Positions 1 through 6,221 are shown, numbered from the stretch's first letter. The stretch is 6,590 nucleotides of DNA from Micromonosporaceae bacterium (GCA_019690055.1 JADGGF010000258.1:1-6590); one strand, 5' to 3'. Notes: generated from the sequence alone by a model not told the origin. Program-made: numbers and translations.

Positions 1-181
1 GGTCGAAGCGGGCCTGGCCCGGCTGCGGTTGTGGGGGAAGGTCCCGGGTGTCCGGTGGCGGGTCGCGGTGGGTGCCTGGCGGGTCGTAGTAGATGAGGGT
101 GCGGCCGTCGGCGAGCCGGGTGTCCGTCCGCGCCGCCCTCAGGCGCGGCCCCGGAGGTGCTGGGGTGACAGCGGGGCGCAC
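1..181 (-). CDS. galT: Galactose-1-phosphate uridylyltransferase, N-terminal part (cut by left edge)
   Basis: GalT moves UMP from UDP-glucose to galactose-1-phosphate, the second Leloir step after galactokinase, in the cytoplasm. Only the first 60 codons are visible, read on the minus strand. After a Pro/Arg-rich start of about 20 residues comes TRLADGRTLIYYD, then RDLPPQPQPGQARFD just before the edge. This matches the N-terminal pattern of actinobacterial GalT: an ADGRELIYFD-like strand, then RDLPP, then RYDPL. The catalytic His-Pro-His motif lies outside the window. The GTG at 181 is chosen because it is the only ATG, GTG or TTG before the conserved block, and an in-frame TGA lies about nine codons upstream. 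A TAGATT -10 box ends seven bases before this GTG, so the mRNA may be leaderless. The divergent partner encodes galactokinase, which supports the call. The short N-terminal fragment limits certainty. Confidence 0.75.
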   Translation of the reverse strand, partial: MRPAVTPAPPGPRLRAARTDTRLADGRTLIYYDPPGTHRDPPPDTRDLPPQPQPGQARFD

Positions 182-193
182 GGGCGGTAATCT
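165..193 (+). promoter_or_regulatory. Rightward promoter for the deoR-galK operon
   Basis: A -35 box GTGACA (165-170, five of six to TTGACA) is followed by a 17-bp spacer and a -10 box TAATCT (188-193, fitting TANNNT). The predicted transcription start is around 200-203, next to an ATG that opens a 17-codon reading frame ending at the regulator start. The -10 box overlaps that of the leftward galT promoter by five bases. This is a pattern-based call without experimental support. Confidence 0.55.
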
Positions 194-217
194 AGCCCCG
201 CCATGTCACAGGATCAA
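189..217 (-). promoter_or_regulatory. Leftward promoter for galT
   Basis: On the minus strand a -35 box TTGATC (212-217) is followed by a 17-bp spacer and a -10 box TAGATT (189-194). Each box matches the sigma70 consensus at four of six positions, and the spacing is optimal. Seven bases separate the -10 box from the galT GTG, so transcription would start at or next to the start codon. The -10 box occupies almost the same bases as that of the rightward promoter. Confidence 0.5.
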
Positions 218-256
218 ACAAGTCCGCACAGCATCGCTCGGTGGTGGCCGTGTTAG
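203..256 (+). other. Possible 17-codon leader ORF overlapping the regulator start
   Basis: An ATG at 203, a few bases after the predicted transcription start, opens a frame encoding MSQDQTSPHSIARWWPC and ending with TAG at 254-256. The stop lies inside the first codons of the DeoR gene, so a ribosome ending here could restart at the GTG at 250. This could matter because the regulator has only a weak ribosome binding site. Against it, about half of the third positions are A or T, unlike the strong G/C bias of neighbouring genes, so the frame may be accidental. No function is claimed. Confidence 0.25.
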
Positions 257-1197
257 GGCCGCAGCGGCGCGACGCGATCGTGAACGAGGTGCGCCGACGC
301 GGCGGCGTCCGCCTCCGCGAGCTGGCGAGCGCGCTCGGCGTCTCGGACATGACCGTGCGGCGGGACGTGGAGGCCCTGGTCGAACAGGGCCTGCTCACCC
401 GCGTCCACGGCGGCGTGCTGCCGGTGGACACTCCGGTGGACGAGCCAGCCTTCGCGACCAAGCAGGTCCGGCAGGCGGCCGAGAAGGCGGCGATCGCGGC
501 GGCGGCCGCGGCCCTGGTGCCCCCCGGCTCGGCGGTCGGCATCTCGGCCGGAACCACCACCGCCGCGCTCGCACAAAAGCTCACAGAAATCAACAACCTC
601 ACCGTCGTCACCAACTCGGTGGCCGTCTCCGACGTGCTGCACCGCGCGGCGAACCCGACGCACACGGTGATCCTCACCGGTGGCATCCGCACACCGTCGG
701 ACGCGCTGGTCGGCCCGGCCGCCACCACGCTGCTCGCCGGGCTCAACCTCGACGTGCTGTTCCTCGGTGTGCACGGGATGGACGACCGCGGCGGCTTCAC
801 GACCCCCAACCTGGCCGAAGCCGAGACCAACCGGGCCCTCGTCGCCGCCGCCCGCCGCACCGTCGTCCTCGCCGACCACACCAAGTGGGGGGTGGTCGGG
901 ATCGCGACGATCATCCCGCTGGACGGCGCGGACGTGCTGGTGACCGACTCCGGCCTCGACACCTCGGCGCTGGCCGTGCTCCGGTCGAACATCGCCGATG
1001 TTATGTGGGTCGACTTACGTCCCGCCCGGGCCTCGACGGCCCGGACCCCCGATGGCCAACCCTCCGACGGCCAACCCTCCGACGCCCGACCCTCCGACGC
1101 CCGACCCTCCGACGGCGGGCCCTCGGACGCAGCGCCATCCGTCGTGCGGTCCATCCCGTCCGTGCGTTCCGCCCCTGGCTCGCGAGTGGACACGTGA
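250..1197 (+). CDS. DeoR-family transcriptional regulator with a repeat-built C-terminal tail
   Basis: A DeoR/GlpR-type regulator, usually a repressor released by a sugar phosphate. Counting from the GTG at 250, the winged helix-turn-helix spans about residues 3-57 and includes the family hallmark LGVSDMTVRRDVEAL followed by GLLTRVHGGV. The effector domain follows, with ISAGTTTAALAQKL near 100, VVTNSVAVSDVL, ILTGG, FLGVHGMDDRGGFTTPNLAEAETNRA and VVLADHTKWG near 210, all typical of the family. The normal fold ends near residue 255. About 60 further residues form a Pro/Ser/Asp-rich tail containing six pentapeptide repeats. The GTG at 250 is preferred because homologues usually begin MLxPQRRxxI and GGTGG (240-244) lies five bases upstream; GTGs at 241 and 244 are alternatives. 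TTA leucine codons occur at 253 and 1015. The stop overlaps the galK start by four bases. Context implies control of galK and galT; this is inferred. Confidence 0.9.
   Translation: MLGPQRRDAIVNEVRRRGGVRLRELASALGVSDMTVRRDVEALVEQGLLTRVHGGVLPVDTPVDEPAFATKQVRQAAEKAAIAAAAAALVPPGSAVGISAGTTTAALAQKLTEINNLTVVTNSVAVSDVLHRAANPTHTVILTGGIRTPSDALVGPAATTLLAGLNLDVLFLGVHGMDDRGGFTTPNLAEAETNRALVAAARRTVVLADHTKWGVVGIATIIPLDGADVLVTDSGLDTSALAVLRSNIADVMWVDLRPARASTARTPDGQPSDGQPSDARPSDARPSDGGPSDAAPSVVRSIPSVRSAPGSRVDT
1051..1140 (+). repeat. Six tandem 15-bp repeats in the regulator's 3' end
   Basis: Six units of 15 bp lie head to tail. Units 1 and 2 read GATGGCCAACCCTCC and GACGGCCAACCCTCC. Units 3 and 4 are both GACGCCCGACCCTCC. 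Units 5 and 6 are more diverged (GACGGCGGGCCCTCG, GACGCAGCGCCATCC). They encode DGQPS, DGQPS, DARPS, DARPS, DGGPS and DAAPS. A 16-base stretch just upstream (1035-1050) resembles a decayed unit in another phase. Copy-number changes would keep the reading frame and the junction with galK. Confidence 0.9.
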
Positions 1198-2333
1198 CCG
1201 CGCCCGTCGCGGCCGGGGCCCGCGCGTGGGCGGCGCCCGGCCGGGTAAACCTCATCGGTGAGCACACCGACTACAACGACGGCTTCGTCCTGCCCATCGC
1301 CCTGCCGCAGCGCACGGTCGCCACCGTCGAACCGTTGTCTGGCGAACCGTTGTCTGGCGAGCCCCGGTGGGTGGTCACGAGCGCCGGCCACCCCGACACC
1401 ATGGTGGTGACCGTCGCCGACCTGCGGCCGGGGGGCGTGACCGGGTGGGCGGCGTACGTCGCCGGCGTGATCTGGGCGTTGCGCGAGGCCGGCGTCGACG
1501 TCCCCGCGGCCCGCCTGTCGATCGAGTCCGACGTACCGATGGGGGCGGGCCTGTCCTCGTCGGCCGCGCTGGAGTGCGCGGTGCTCTCCGCGCTGTGCGA
1601 CCTCGCCGGGACGGATCTGCCCATCGCCCAGCGACCGGCGATCGCCCAGCGGGCGGAGAACATTTACGTCGGCGTGCCCTGCGGCATCATGGACCAGACC
1701 GCCTCGATCCGCTGCCAGGCCGGACACGCGCTGTTCCTCGACTGCCGCTCCGGTCAGGTGGAGCAGGTGCCGTTCGACCCGGCGTCGGCCGGACTGGCCC
1801 TGCTGGTCATCGACTCGCGCACCCCGCACCAGCACACCGAGAACGAGTACGCCCAGCGTCGGGCGGCCTGTGAGGCGGCCGCGGCGGCGCTGGGCGTGCC
1901 CGCGTTGCGCGACGTCGACGACCTCGACGCGGCGCTGGCCCGGTTGGACGACGACGTGACACGCCGCCGCGTGCGCCACGTGGTCACCGAGAACGAGCGC
2001 GTTTTGTCTACTGTGGAGGCGCTGCGGGCCGGCGACTGGCCGGCGGTGGGCCGGCTCTTCACCGCCTCCCATGCCTCGATGCGGGACGACTACGAGATCA
2101 CGGTGCCGACCGTCGACCTGGCCGTCGAGGTGGCGCTGCGCGCGGGTGCGTTGGGGGCGCGGATGACCGGCGGTGGCTTCGGCGGCTGTGTCCTGGCGCT
2201 GGTCGCCGAGACGGCCGTTGAGACCGTACGGTCGGCGGTGGCCGAGGCCTACGCCGCCGCCGGGTACGCCTCGCCTACCTCCTTCGAGGCCCGCGCGAGC
2301 GCGGGGGCCCACCGCCTGGCCTCGGTCCCGTGA
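1194..2333 (+). CDS. galK: Galactokinase (GHMP kinase)
   Basis: Phosphorylates galactose at C1 with ATP, the entry step of the Leloir pathway, in the cytoplasm. The 379-residue length is normal. The galactokinase signature GRVNLIGEHTDYNDG lies at residues 16-30, with R17 at the position of the conserved active-site arginine. The GHMP ATP-binding loop MGAGLSSSAALE is at 116-127. The catalytic-base motif CGIMDQTAS has D167, and the C-terminal glycine-rich motif MTGGGFGGC begins at 324. The start is GTG at 1194, overlapping the regulator stop as GTGA, with a weak GAGTGGA upstream, so translation is probably coupled to the regulator. The same frame stays open far upstream, but nothing before 1194 resembles galactokinase. 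Residues 46-55 contain a tandem EPLSG duplication in a probable surface loop. The ATP loop and base are intact, so the enzyme should be active. Confidence 0.96.
   Translation: MTAPVAAGARAWAAPGRVNLIGEHTDYNDGFVLPIALPQRTVATVEPLSGEPLSGEPRWVVTSAGHPDTMVVTVADLRPGGVTGWAAYVAGVIWALREAGVDVPAARLSIESDVPMGAGLSSSAALECAVLSALCDLAGTDLPIAQRPAIAQRAENIYVGVPCGIMDQTASIRCQAGHALFLDCRSGQVEQVPFDPASAGLALLVIDSRTPHQHTENEYAQRRAACEAAAAALGVPALRDVDDLDAALARLDDDVTRRRVRHVVTENERVLSTVEALRAGDWPAVGRLFTASHASMRDDYEITVPTVDLAVEVALRAGALGARMTGGGFGGCVLALVAETAVETVRSAVAEAYAAAGYASPTSFEARASAGAHRLASVP
1329..1358 (+). repeat. Perfect 15-bp tandem duplication within galK
   Basis: The unit GAACCGTTGTCTGGC occurs twice without a mismatch (1329-1343 and 1344-1358), encoding EPLSG twice. 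It falls between the first strands of the enzyme, before the ATP-binding loop, where galactokinases vary in length. It preserves the frame. The perfect identity and A/T-ending codons suggest a recent duplication. Confidence 0.85.
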
Positions 2334-2371
2334 CGGCGCGCCACGTGATGGCCCACCTGACCCGGCTGCCC

Positions 2372-2435
2372 TGTTGATCTAGGGCTTGGAGTGATGATCG
2401 AAGATCAACTAACCACCCTGGGCCCTAGATCAACA
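2372..2435. repeat. 14-bp inverted repeat with a third core copy in its loop (possible terminator or dispersed palindrome)
   Basis: Arms at 2372-2385 and 2422-2435 are perfect reverse complements over 14 bp (TGTTGATCTAGGGC and its complement), separated by 36 bases. The loop holds another AGATCAAC at 2402-2409, which can also pair with the GTTGATCT of the left arm (2373-2380). It also holds a small TGATC-GAA-GATCA hairpin (2395-2407). Two alternative folds are therefore possible. The element starts 38 bases after the galK stop and there is no T tract, so Rho-independent termination is uncertain. GTTGATC...GATCAAC palindromes are, from memory, frequent between genes in Micromonosporaceae. Confidence 0.75.
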
Positions 2436-2488
2436 CCGATGAGAGCGGTCGGCGACTCGCCGCCAGTCGGCCCTCGCCCGCGCGTGGT

Positions 2489-2494
2489 TAGGGT
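2489..2494 (+). promoter_or_regulatory. Putative -10 box for a leaderless helicase mRNA
   Basis: TAGGGT fits the actinobacterial TANNNT -10 pattern. It ends six bases before the GTG of the helicase gene, the spacing expected if transcription begins at the start codon. No Shine-Dalgarno sequence precedes that GTG, and no good -35 box is visible. The first three bases are also the in-frame TAG that limits the gene start. Confidence 0.35.
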
Positions 2495-2500
2495 GGCCTG

Positions 2501-5500
2501 GTGATCGTGGTGCACGGGCTGGTCGCGGCACGAGGCCGGCTCGCGCTGTGGGCGGAGGAGCCCGGGCCTACGGTGGGGCGTCGGCCGGCGCCCTCGCCCG
2601 GGCCCGCATGCCCGCACCGGCGCGGCGCGCCTCGCCATCCGTTCGCCGTGCTGCCGCCGGTCGCCGGAACGGTCGACACGATCACCATCCACCTCCCGAC
2701 GCAGCGGGCTGCTCCGCTCGCCTCGCCCGAGGCGGGCGGTGCCGACGCCGAACCGGACGCCCCGCTCGCGCCGTGGACCGTACCGGTCGTGTACCTACCA
2801 TCCGATGTGGACCTTGAGGAGGCGCTGTCCGACCTGGACGGCGTGATCGTCGGCGCGTCGGTCGGCCGGCTCGCCGACGTACGGGCCTTCGCCCTCGACC
2901 TCGTGGCCCGGGGCCGGTTCGTGCCCGCCATCGCGGTGGACACCCCGCCCGGGTCCACGGCCGCCCGCACGAACCGAGCCTGCTGGCGGGCGGTGCTGAC
3001 CGGCCCGGACCTGGCGTGGTTCGACGATCTGGTCCGCGCGACGCCAGCAGTGGCGCTGGCCGCCGCGCCGGCGAGCATGGACGGTCCGGCCGCCGACGCA
3101 ATACTCGAGCTCGTTGACTCCACAATAGACGGTCACGTACGGCGGGCGGTGCCCGCGTCGCTCCTGCCATCGAACGCCGCCCCCGGTCCGACCGCGGCCT
3201 GGCTGCGGGCGCTGACCGGAGCGGACGGCCGCTTCGATGCGCCCGCCGCCGACGTCGACCGCCTGCGCCACCGCCTGGACGCCTGGCGGGACAGCACCGC
3301 CACGTTCCCGATCCGCCTCTGCTTCCGGCTGGCGAACCTGGCTGAGGGCGATGGCGGCGACGAGGCGGCGGCGTGGCGACTGGAGTTCCTGCTCCAGTCC
3401 ACCGCCGAGCCGAGCGTGCTCATCCCGGCGGCGGACGTGTGGGAGGACCGCGCCACTGCCCTGTTGCGCTACGCCCGCCGCGAACCGCGGGAGGTGCTGC
3501 TCGAAGGGCTCGGCCGGGCCCGCCGGCTTCACCCGGACCTCGACGACGCGCTGCGCGACGGGCAGCCGGCCGGGATGACGCTCGACACACCTGGCGCCTA
3601 CCGGTTCCTGCGGAACGCACCGCTACTGATCGAGGCGGGCTTCGGCGTCTTGTTGCCGGCGTGGTGGCAGCGCCGGCCCGAGCTCGGCCTCACGCTGTCC
3701 GTCCACACGCGACAGACGACGGCGGCGGTGCTGCGGGACCGCACGGCCGACCTGAATGCCATCGTCGACTATCGCTGGGAGTTGTCCCTGGGCGACGAGC
3801 GGCTCACCGCGGCCGAGTTGGCCGAGCTGGCGCAGGCATCTGTGCCATTGGTCCGCCTGCGGGGCCGGTGGATGTATCTCGATCCTGACCGCCTGCGCGC
3901 CGGCCTGGTGTTCCTGCAACGCGGGGGCGAGGGCCAGCTGAGCGCGGGCGAGGCGGTGCGCCTGGTGCACCAGCTCGCCGAGGCGGGCCCACCCCTGCCG
4001 ATCCGCGACGTGGATGGCGAGGGCTGGCTGGCCGACCTGTTGACCGGCCGGGCGGGCGAGCGGTTGGAGCTGATCGACCCACCCGCCTCGCTGTCCGCCA
4101 CGCTGCGGCCCTACCAGCGCCGCGGCCTGTCGTGGCTGGCCTTCCTGGACCGGCTCGGGGTCGGGGCGCTGCTCGCCGACGACATGGGCCTCGGCAAGAC
4201 CGTCCAGGTGCTGGCGCTGGAGGCGTGGCTACGGGACCAGGGCCCGCGACCGCCGACGCTGGTGGTGTGTCCCCTGTCGGTGCTCGGGAACTGGCAGAGC
4301 GAGATCGCCCGGTTCACACCCAGCCTGCGCGTGACGGTCCACCATGGAGCGTCGCGGTCCGGCGACCTCACGGCGGCCGACCTGGTGCTGACCACGTACG
4401 GCACCGCGGCCAAGGACGTCGACCGGCTGGCCGAGGTCCAGTGGGACCGGGTTGTCCTCGACGAGGCCCAGCACGTGAAGAACAGCGCCAGCCTCACCGC
4501 CCGCGCCATCCGCCGCTTTCCGGCTCGCCACCGGATCGCCCTGACCGGCACGCCCGTGGAGAACCAGCTGTCGGAACTGTGGTCCATTATGGACTTTCTG
4601 AACCCCGGGGCCTGGGGGCCGGCCGGCGTCTTCCGGGCCCGCTACGGCGTGCCCATTGAACGCTATCGCGACGAGCAGGCGGCCGCCCGGCTGCGCCGGC
4701 TCACGCGGCCCTACGTGCTGCGGCGATTGAAGACCGACGACCAGGTCATCGCGGATCTGCCGGCCCGATTGGAGCGCATCGTGTGGTGCACTCTCACGGT
4801 CGAACAGGCGAGCCTCTACCGGGCGGTGACGCACGAGCTCTTCGACCGGCTGGCCGAGGCTCCCGCGGGTCCCGGGCGCAACGGCCTGATCCTCGCCGCG
4901 CTGACCAAGCTCAAGCAGGTGTGCAACCACCCGGCTCACCTGCTGCGCGACGGCTCTCCGCTGCCGGATCGCTCGGGCAAACTCGCCCGGTTGGAGGAGA
5001 TCCTCGCCAACGTCGCCGCCGACGGTGACCGGGCCCTGGTCTTCACGCAGTTCGCGTCCTTCGCCGAGCTGCTGCGCCCGTACCTGCACCAGCGACTCGG
5101 GGTGGAGGTCGACCTGCTGCACGGCGGCACGCCCAAGGGTGCGCGGGACGACGTGGTCCGGCGCTTCCAGTCCCGGCCCGACCCGGCCGTGCTGCTGCTC
5201 TCGCTCAAGGCCGGCGGGATCGGGTTGAACCTGACCGCAGCCAATCATGTGGTACATCTCGATCGGTGGTGGAATCCGGCCACCGAGGCCCAGGCAACCG
5301 ACCGGGCGTACCGCATCGGCCAGCGCCGCGACGTGCAGGTGCACACCTTCGTCTGCCTGGGCACGATCGAGGAGCGGGTCCACCAGATGCTGGCGGACAA
5401 GCGCGCGACGGCGCAGGCCGCGATCGGCAGCGGCGAGGCGTGGCTCACCTCCCTGTCCACTGAGGACCTGATGGAGGCGGTCTGTTTGCGGACGGAGGGC

Positions 5501-5512
5501 TTTGATGCCTGA
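2501..5512 (+). CDS. SWI2/SNF2-family DEAD-like helicase/ATPase with SNF2-associated N-terminal region
   Basis: A 1003-residue DNA-dependent ATPase of the SNF2 type, which translocates on duplex DNA and remodels protein-DNA complexes. The N-terminal half begins MIVVHGL, typical of this actinobacterial family. It includes an SNF2-associated (DUF3670-like) region at about 350-480, with LDTPGAYRFLRNAPLLIEAG and RLRGRWMYLDPDRL. The ATPase core follows: QRRGLSWLAFL near 540, motif I DMGLGKT at 561-567 (K566), motif II DEAQ at 654-657, motif III LTGTPVENQLSELWSIMDFL, then KQVCNHP near 804. In the C-terminal lobe are ALVFTQF near 842, the GGIGLNLT motif and QATDRAYRIGQ at 931-941 with arginine R938. 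All core motifs look intact. An in-frame TAG at 2489 means only GTGs at 2501, 2507 or 2510 can start it. The end overlaps the SWIM gene by eight bases, so the two products probably act together. The biological role is not established. Confidence 0.93.
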   Translation: MIVVHGLVAARGRLALWAEEPGPTVGRRPAPSPGPACPHRRGAPRHPFAVLPPVAGTVDTITIHLPTQRAAPLASPEAGGADAEPDAPLAPWTVPVVYLPSDVDLEEALSDLDGVIVGASVGRLADVRAFALDLVARGRFVPAIAVDTPPGSTAARTNRACWRAVLTGPDLAWFDDLVRATPAVALAAAPASMDGPAADAILELVDSTIDGHVRRAVPASLLPSNAAPGPTAAWLRALTGADGRFDAPAADVDRLRHRLDAWRDSTATFPIRLCFRLANLAEGDGGDEAAAWRLEFLLQSTAEPSVLIPAADVWEDRATALLRYARREPREVLLEGLGRARRLHPDLDDALRDGQPAGMTLDTPGAYRFLRNAPLLIEAGFGVLLPAWWQRRPELGLTLSVHTRQTTAAVLRDRTADLNAIVDYRWELSLGDERLTAAELAELAQASVPLVRLRGRWMYLDPDRLRAGLVFLQRGGEGQLSAGEAVRLVHQLAEAGPPLPIRDVDGEGWLADLLTGRAGERLELIDPPASLSATLRPYQRRGLSWLAFLDRLGVGALLADDMGLGKTVQVLALEAWLRDQGPRPPTLVVCPLSVLGNWQSEIARFTPSLRVTVHHGASRSGDLTAADLVLTTYGTAAKDVDRLAEVQWDRVVLDEAQHVKNSASLTARAIRRFPARHRIALTGTPVENQLSELWSIMDFLNPGAWGPAGVFRARYGVPIERYRDEQAAARLRRLTRPYVLRRLKTDDQVIADLPARLERIVWCTLTVEQASLYRAVTHELFDRLAEAPAGPGRNGLILAALTKLKQVCNHPAHLLRDGSPLPDRSGKLARLEEILANVAADGDRALVFTQFASFAELLRPYLHQRLGVEVDLLHGGTPKGARDDVVRRFQSRPDPAVLLLSLKAGGIGLNLTAANHVVHLDRWWNPATEAQATDRAYRIGQRRDVQVHTFVCLGTIEERVHQMLADKRATAQAAIGSGEAWLTSLSTEDLMEAVCLRTEGFDA
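5494..5499 (+). promoter_or_regulatory. Ribosome binding site that fixes the SWIM gene start
   Basis: GGAGGG lies five bases before the ATG at 5505, inside the last codons of the helicase gene. It is the only strong Shine-Dalgarno sequence I found at a gene start in this window. It favours ATG 5505 over the adjacent TTG at 5502. Confidence 0.75.
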
Positions 5513-6221
5513 CCGTACGGGCGCGTTCCGCGCCGTCCTCGAGTCCCTCGGCCTGGCGTCCCGGTTCCAGCAGGGCCGCCGGCTCTTCCGCACCGGCGCC
5601 GTGCAGAGCCTGACCGTGTCGACCAGCGTGGTGGTCGCCACCGTCCGCGACGCCGACCCCGAGACTGCCGATACCCACCGGGTCCGGATCGCCGTCCGGG
5701 CCTTCACCGCCGTCGAGTGGCGACAGGTCGAGCAAACCCTGTCGGCGCAGGCGATCCACGTGGCCACGCTGCTCGCGGGTGAGGTGCCCGATGGCCTGGC
5801 CGAGGTCCTGGCCGCGTCGGGTCTGTCACTGCTCCCGCTGTCGATCGACGAGGTGGCGCTGTCCTGCTCCTGCCGGAGCTGGCAGGAGCCGTGCACCCAC
5901 GTGATCGCCACCTGGTACGCGCTGGCGGAGGAGTTCGAGCGCGATCCGTTCGCCATGTTCGCCTGGCGCGGCCGGGGCCGCGACGAGCTGCTGGACCGGC
6001 TGCGGACGCCACCATCCACCCCGGCCGCCACGCCGTCGGCGGCGCCCCGCGGCTTCTGGCGGGCCGGACCGCGCGTCGTACGCCCGGCGCGGCTGCCGGG
6101 GGCGCGCCGGCCCGACGCGATCCTCGACCAGCTCGATCCGCTGCCGTTGACCGTCGGCCGCCACGAGGTCACCGACTTGATCCGCCCCGTCTATACCCGC
6201 GTCGTCGACCCCGACCTGTGA
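5505..6221 (+). CDS. SWIM zinc-finger domain protein
   Basis: A 238-residue protein with one SWIM domain, a small zinc-binding fold thought to mediate DNA or protein binding. The ligands are C121, C123, C130 and H132 in CSCRSWQEPCTH, matching the CxC-xn-CxH signature, with the usual helix ATWYALAEEF after it. Residues 1-120 form an alpha/beta region, including a stretch like GRRLFRTGAVQSLTVSTSVVVATV that usually precedes SWIM in such partners. A Pro/Ala linker around 166-180 leads to RGFW and to a conserved-looking end with DAILDQLDPLPL and DLIRPVY. There is no enzyme motif, signal peptide or membrane segment. The ATG at 5505 has a strong ribosome binding site and overlaps the helicase gene by eight bases, so expression should be coupled. 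SWIM proteins encoded beside SNF2 ATPases are a known bacterial association. The SWIM protein may target the ATPase to its substrate, which is inferred. Confidence 0.9.
   Translation: MPDRTGAFRAVLESLGLASRFQQGRRLFRTGAVQSLTVSTSVVVATVRDADPETADTHRVRIAVRAFTAVEWRQVEQTLSAQAIHVATLLAGEVPDGLAEVLAASGLSLLPLSIDEVALSCSCRSWQEPCTHVIATWYALAEEFERDPFAMFAWRGRGRDELLDRLRTPPSTPAATPSAAPRGFWRAGPRVVRPARLPGARRPDAILDQLDPLPLTVGRHEVTDLIRPVYTRVVDPDL

Noticed and set aside
1051..1140. CRISPR-like repeat array
   Set aside because: The 15-bp units are contiguous with no spacers, and they are in frame within a coding sequence.
1623..1651. ATCGCCCAGCG repeated at 18-bp spacing in galK (IAQRPA-IAQRAE)
   Set aside because: Galactokinases have a segment of similar length here (LAQRAEN), so it does not look like an inserted copy and is probably chance similarity.
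2002..2015. TTTTGTCTACTGTG in galK, atypical codons resembling a binding site
   Set aside because: It encodes the ordinary VLSTV segment of galactokinase and has no symmetry or second copy.
192..2312. A 706-codon minus-strand frame opposite deoR and galK
   Set aside because: Low-complexity Arg/Gly/Ala-rich translation without recognisable motifs, lying antisense to two well-supported genes.
93..2333. One 746-codon plus-strand reading frame covering the whole galactose region
   Set aside because: Only the part from 1194 matches galactokinase. The upstream part is the out-of-frame shadow of the DeoR gene, kept open by high GC.
4229..6172. A 647-codon minus-strand frame opposite the helicase and SWIM genes
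   Set aside because: Its translation has no domain signature and mirrors the codon bias of the real plus-strand genes.
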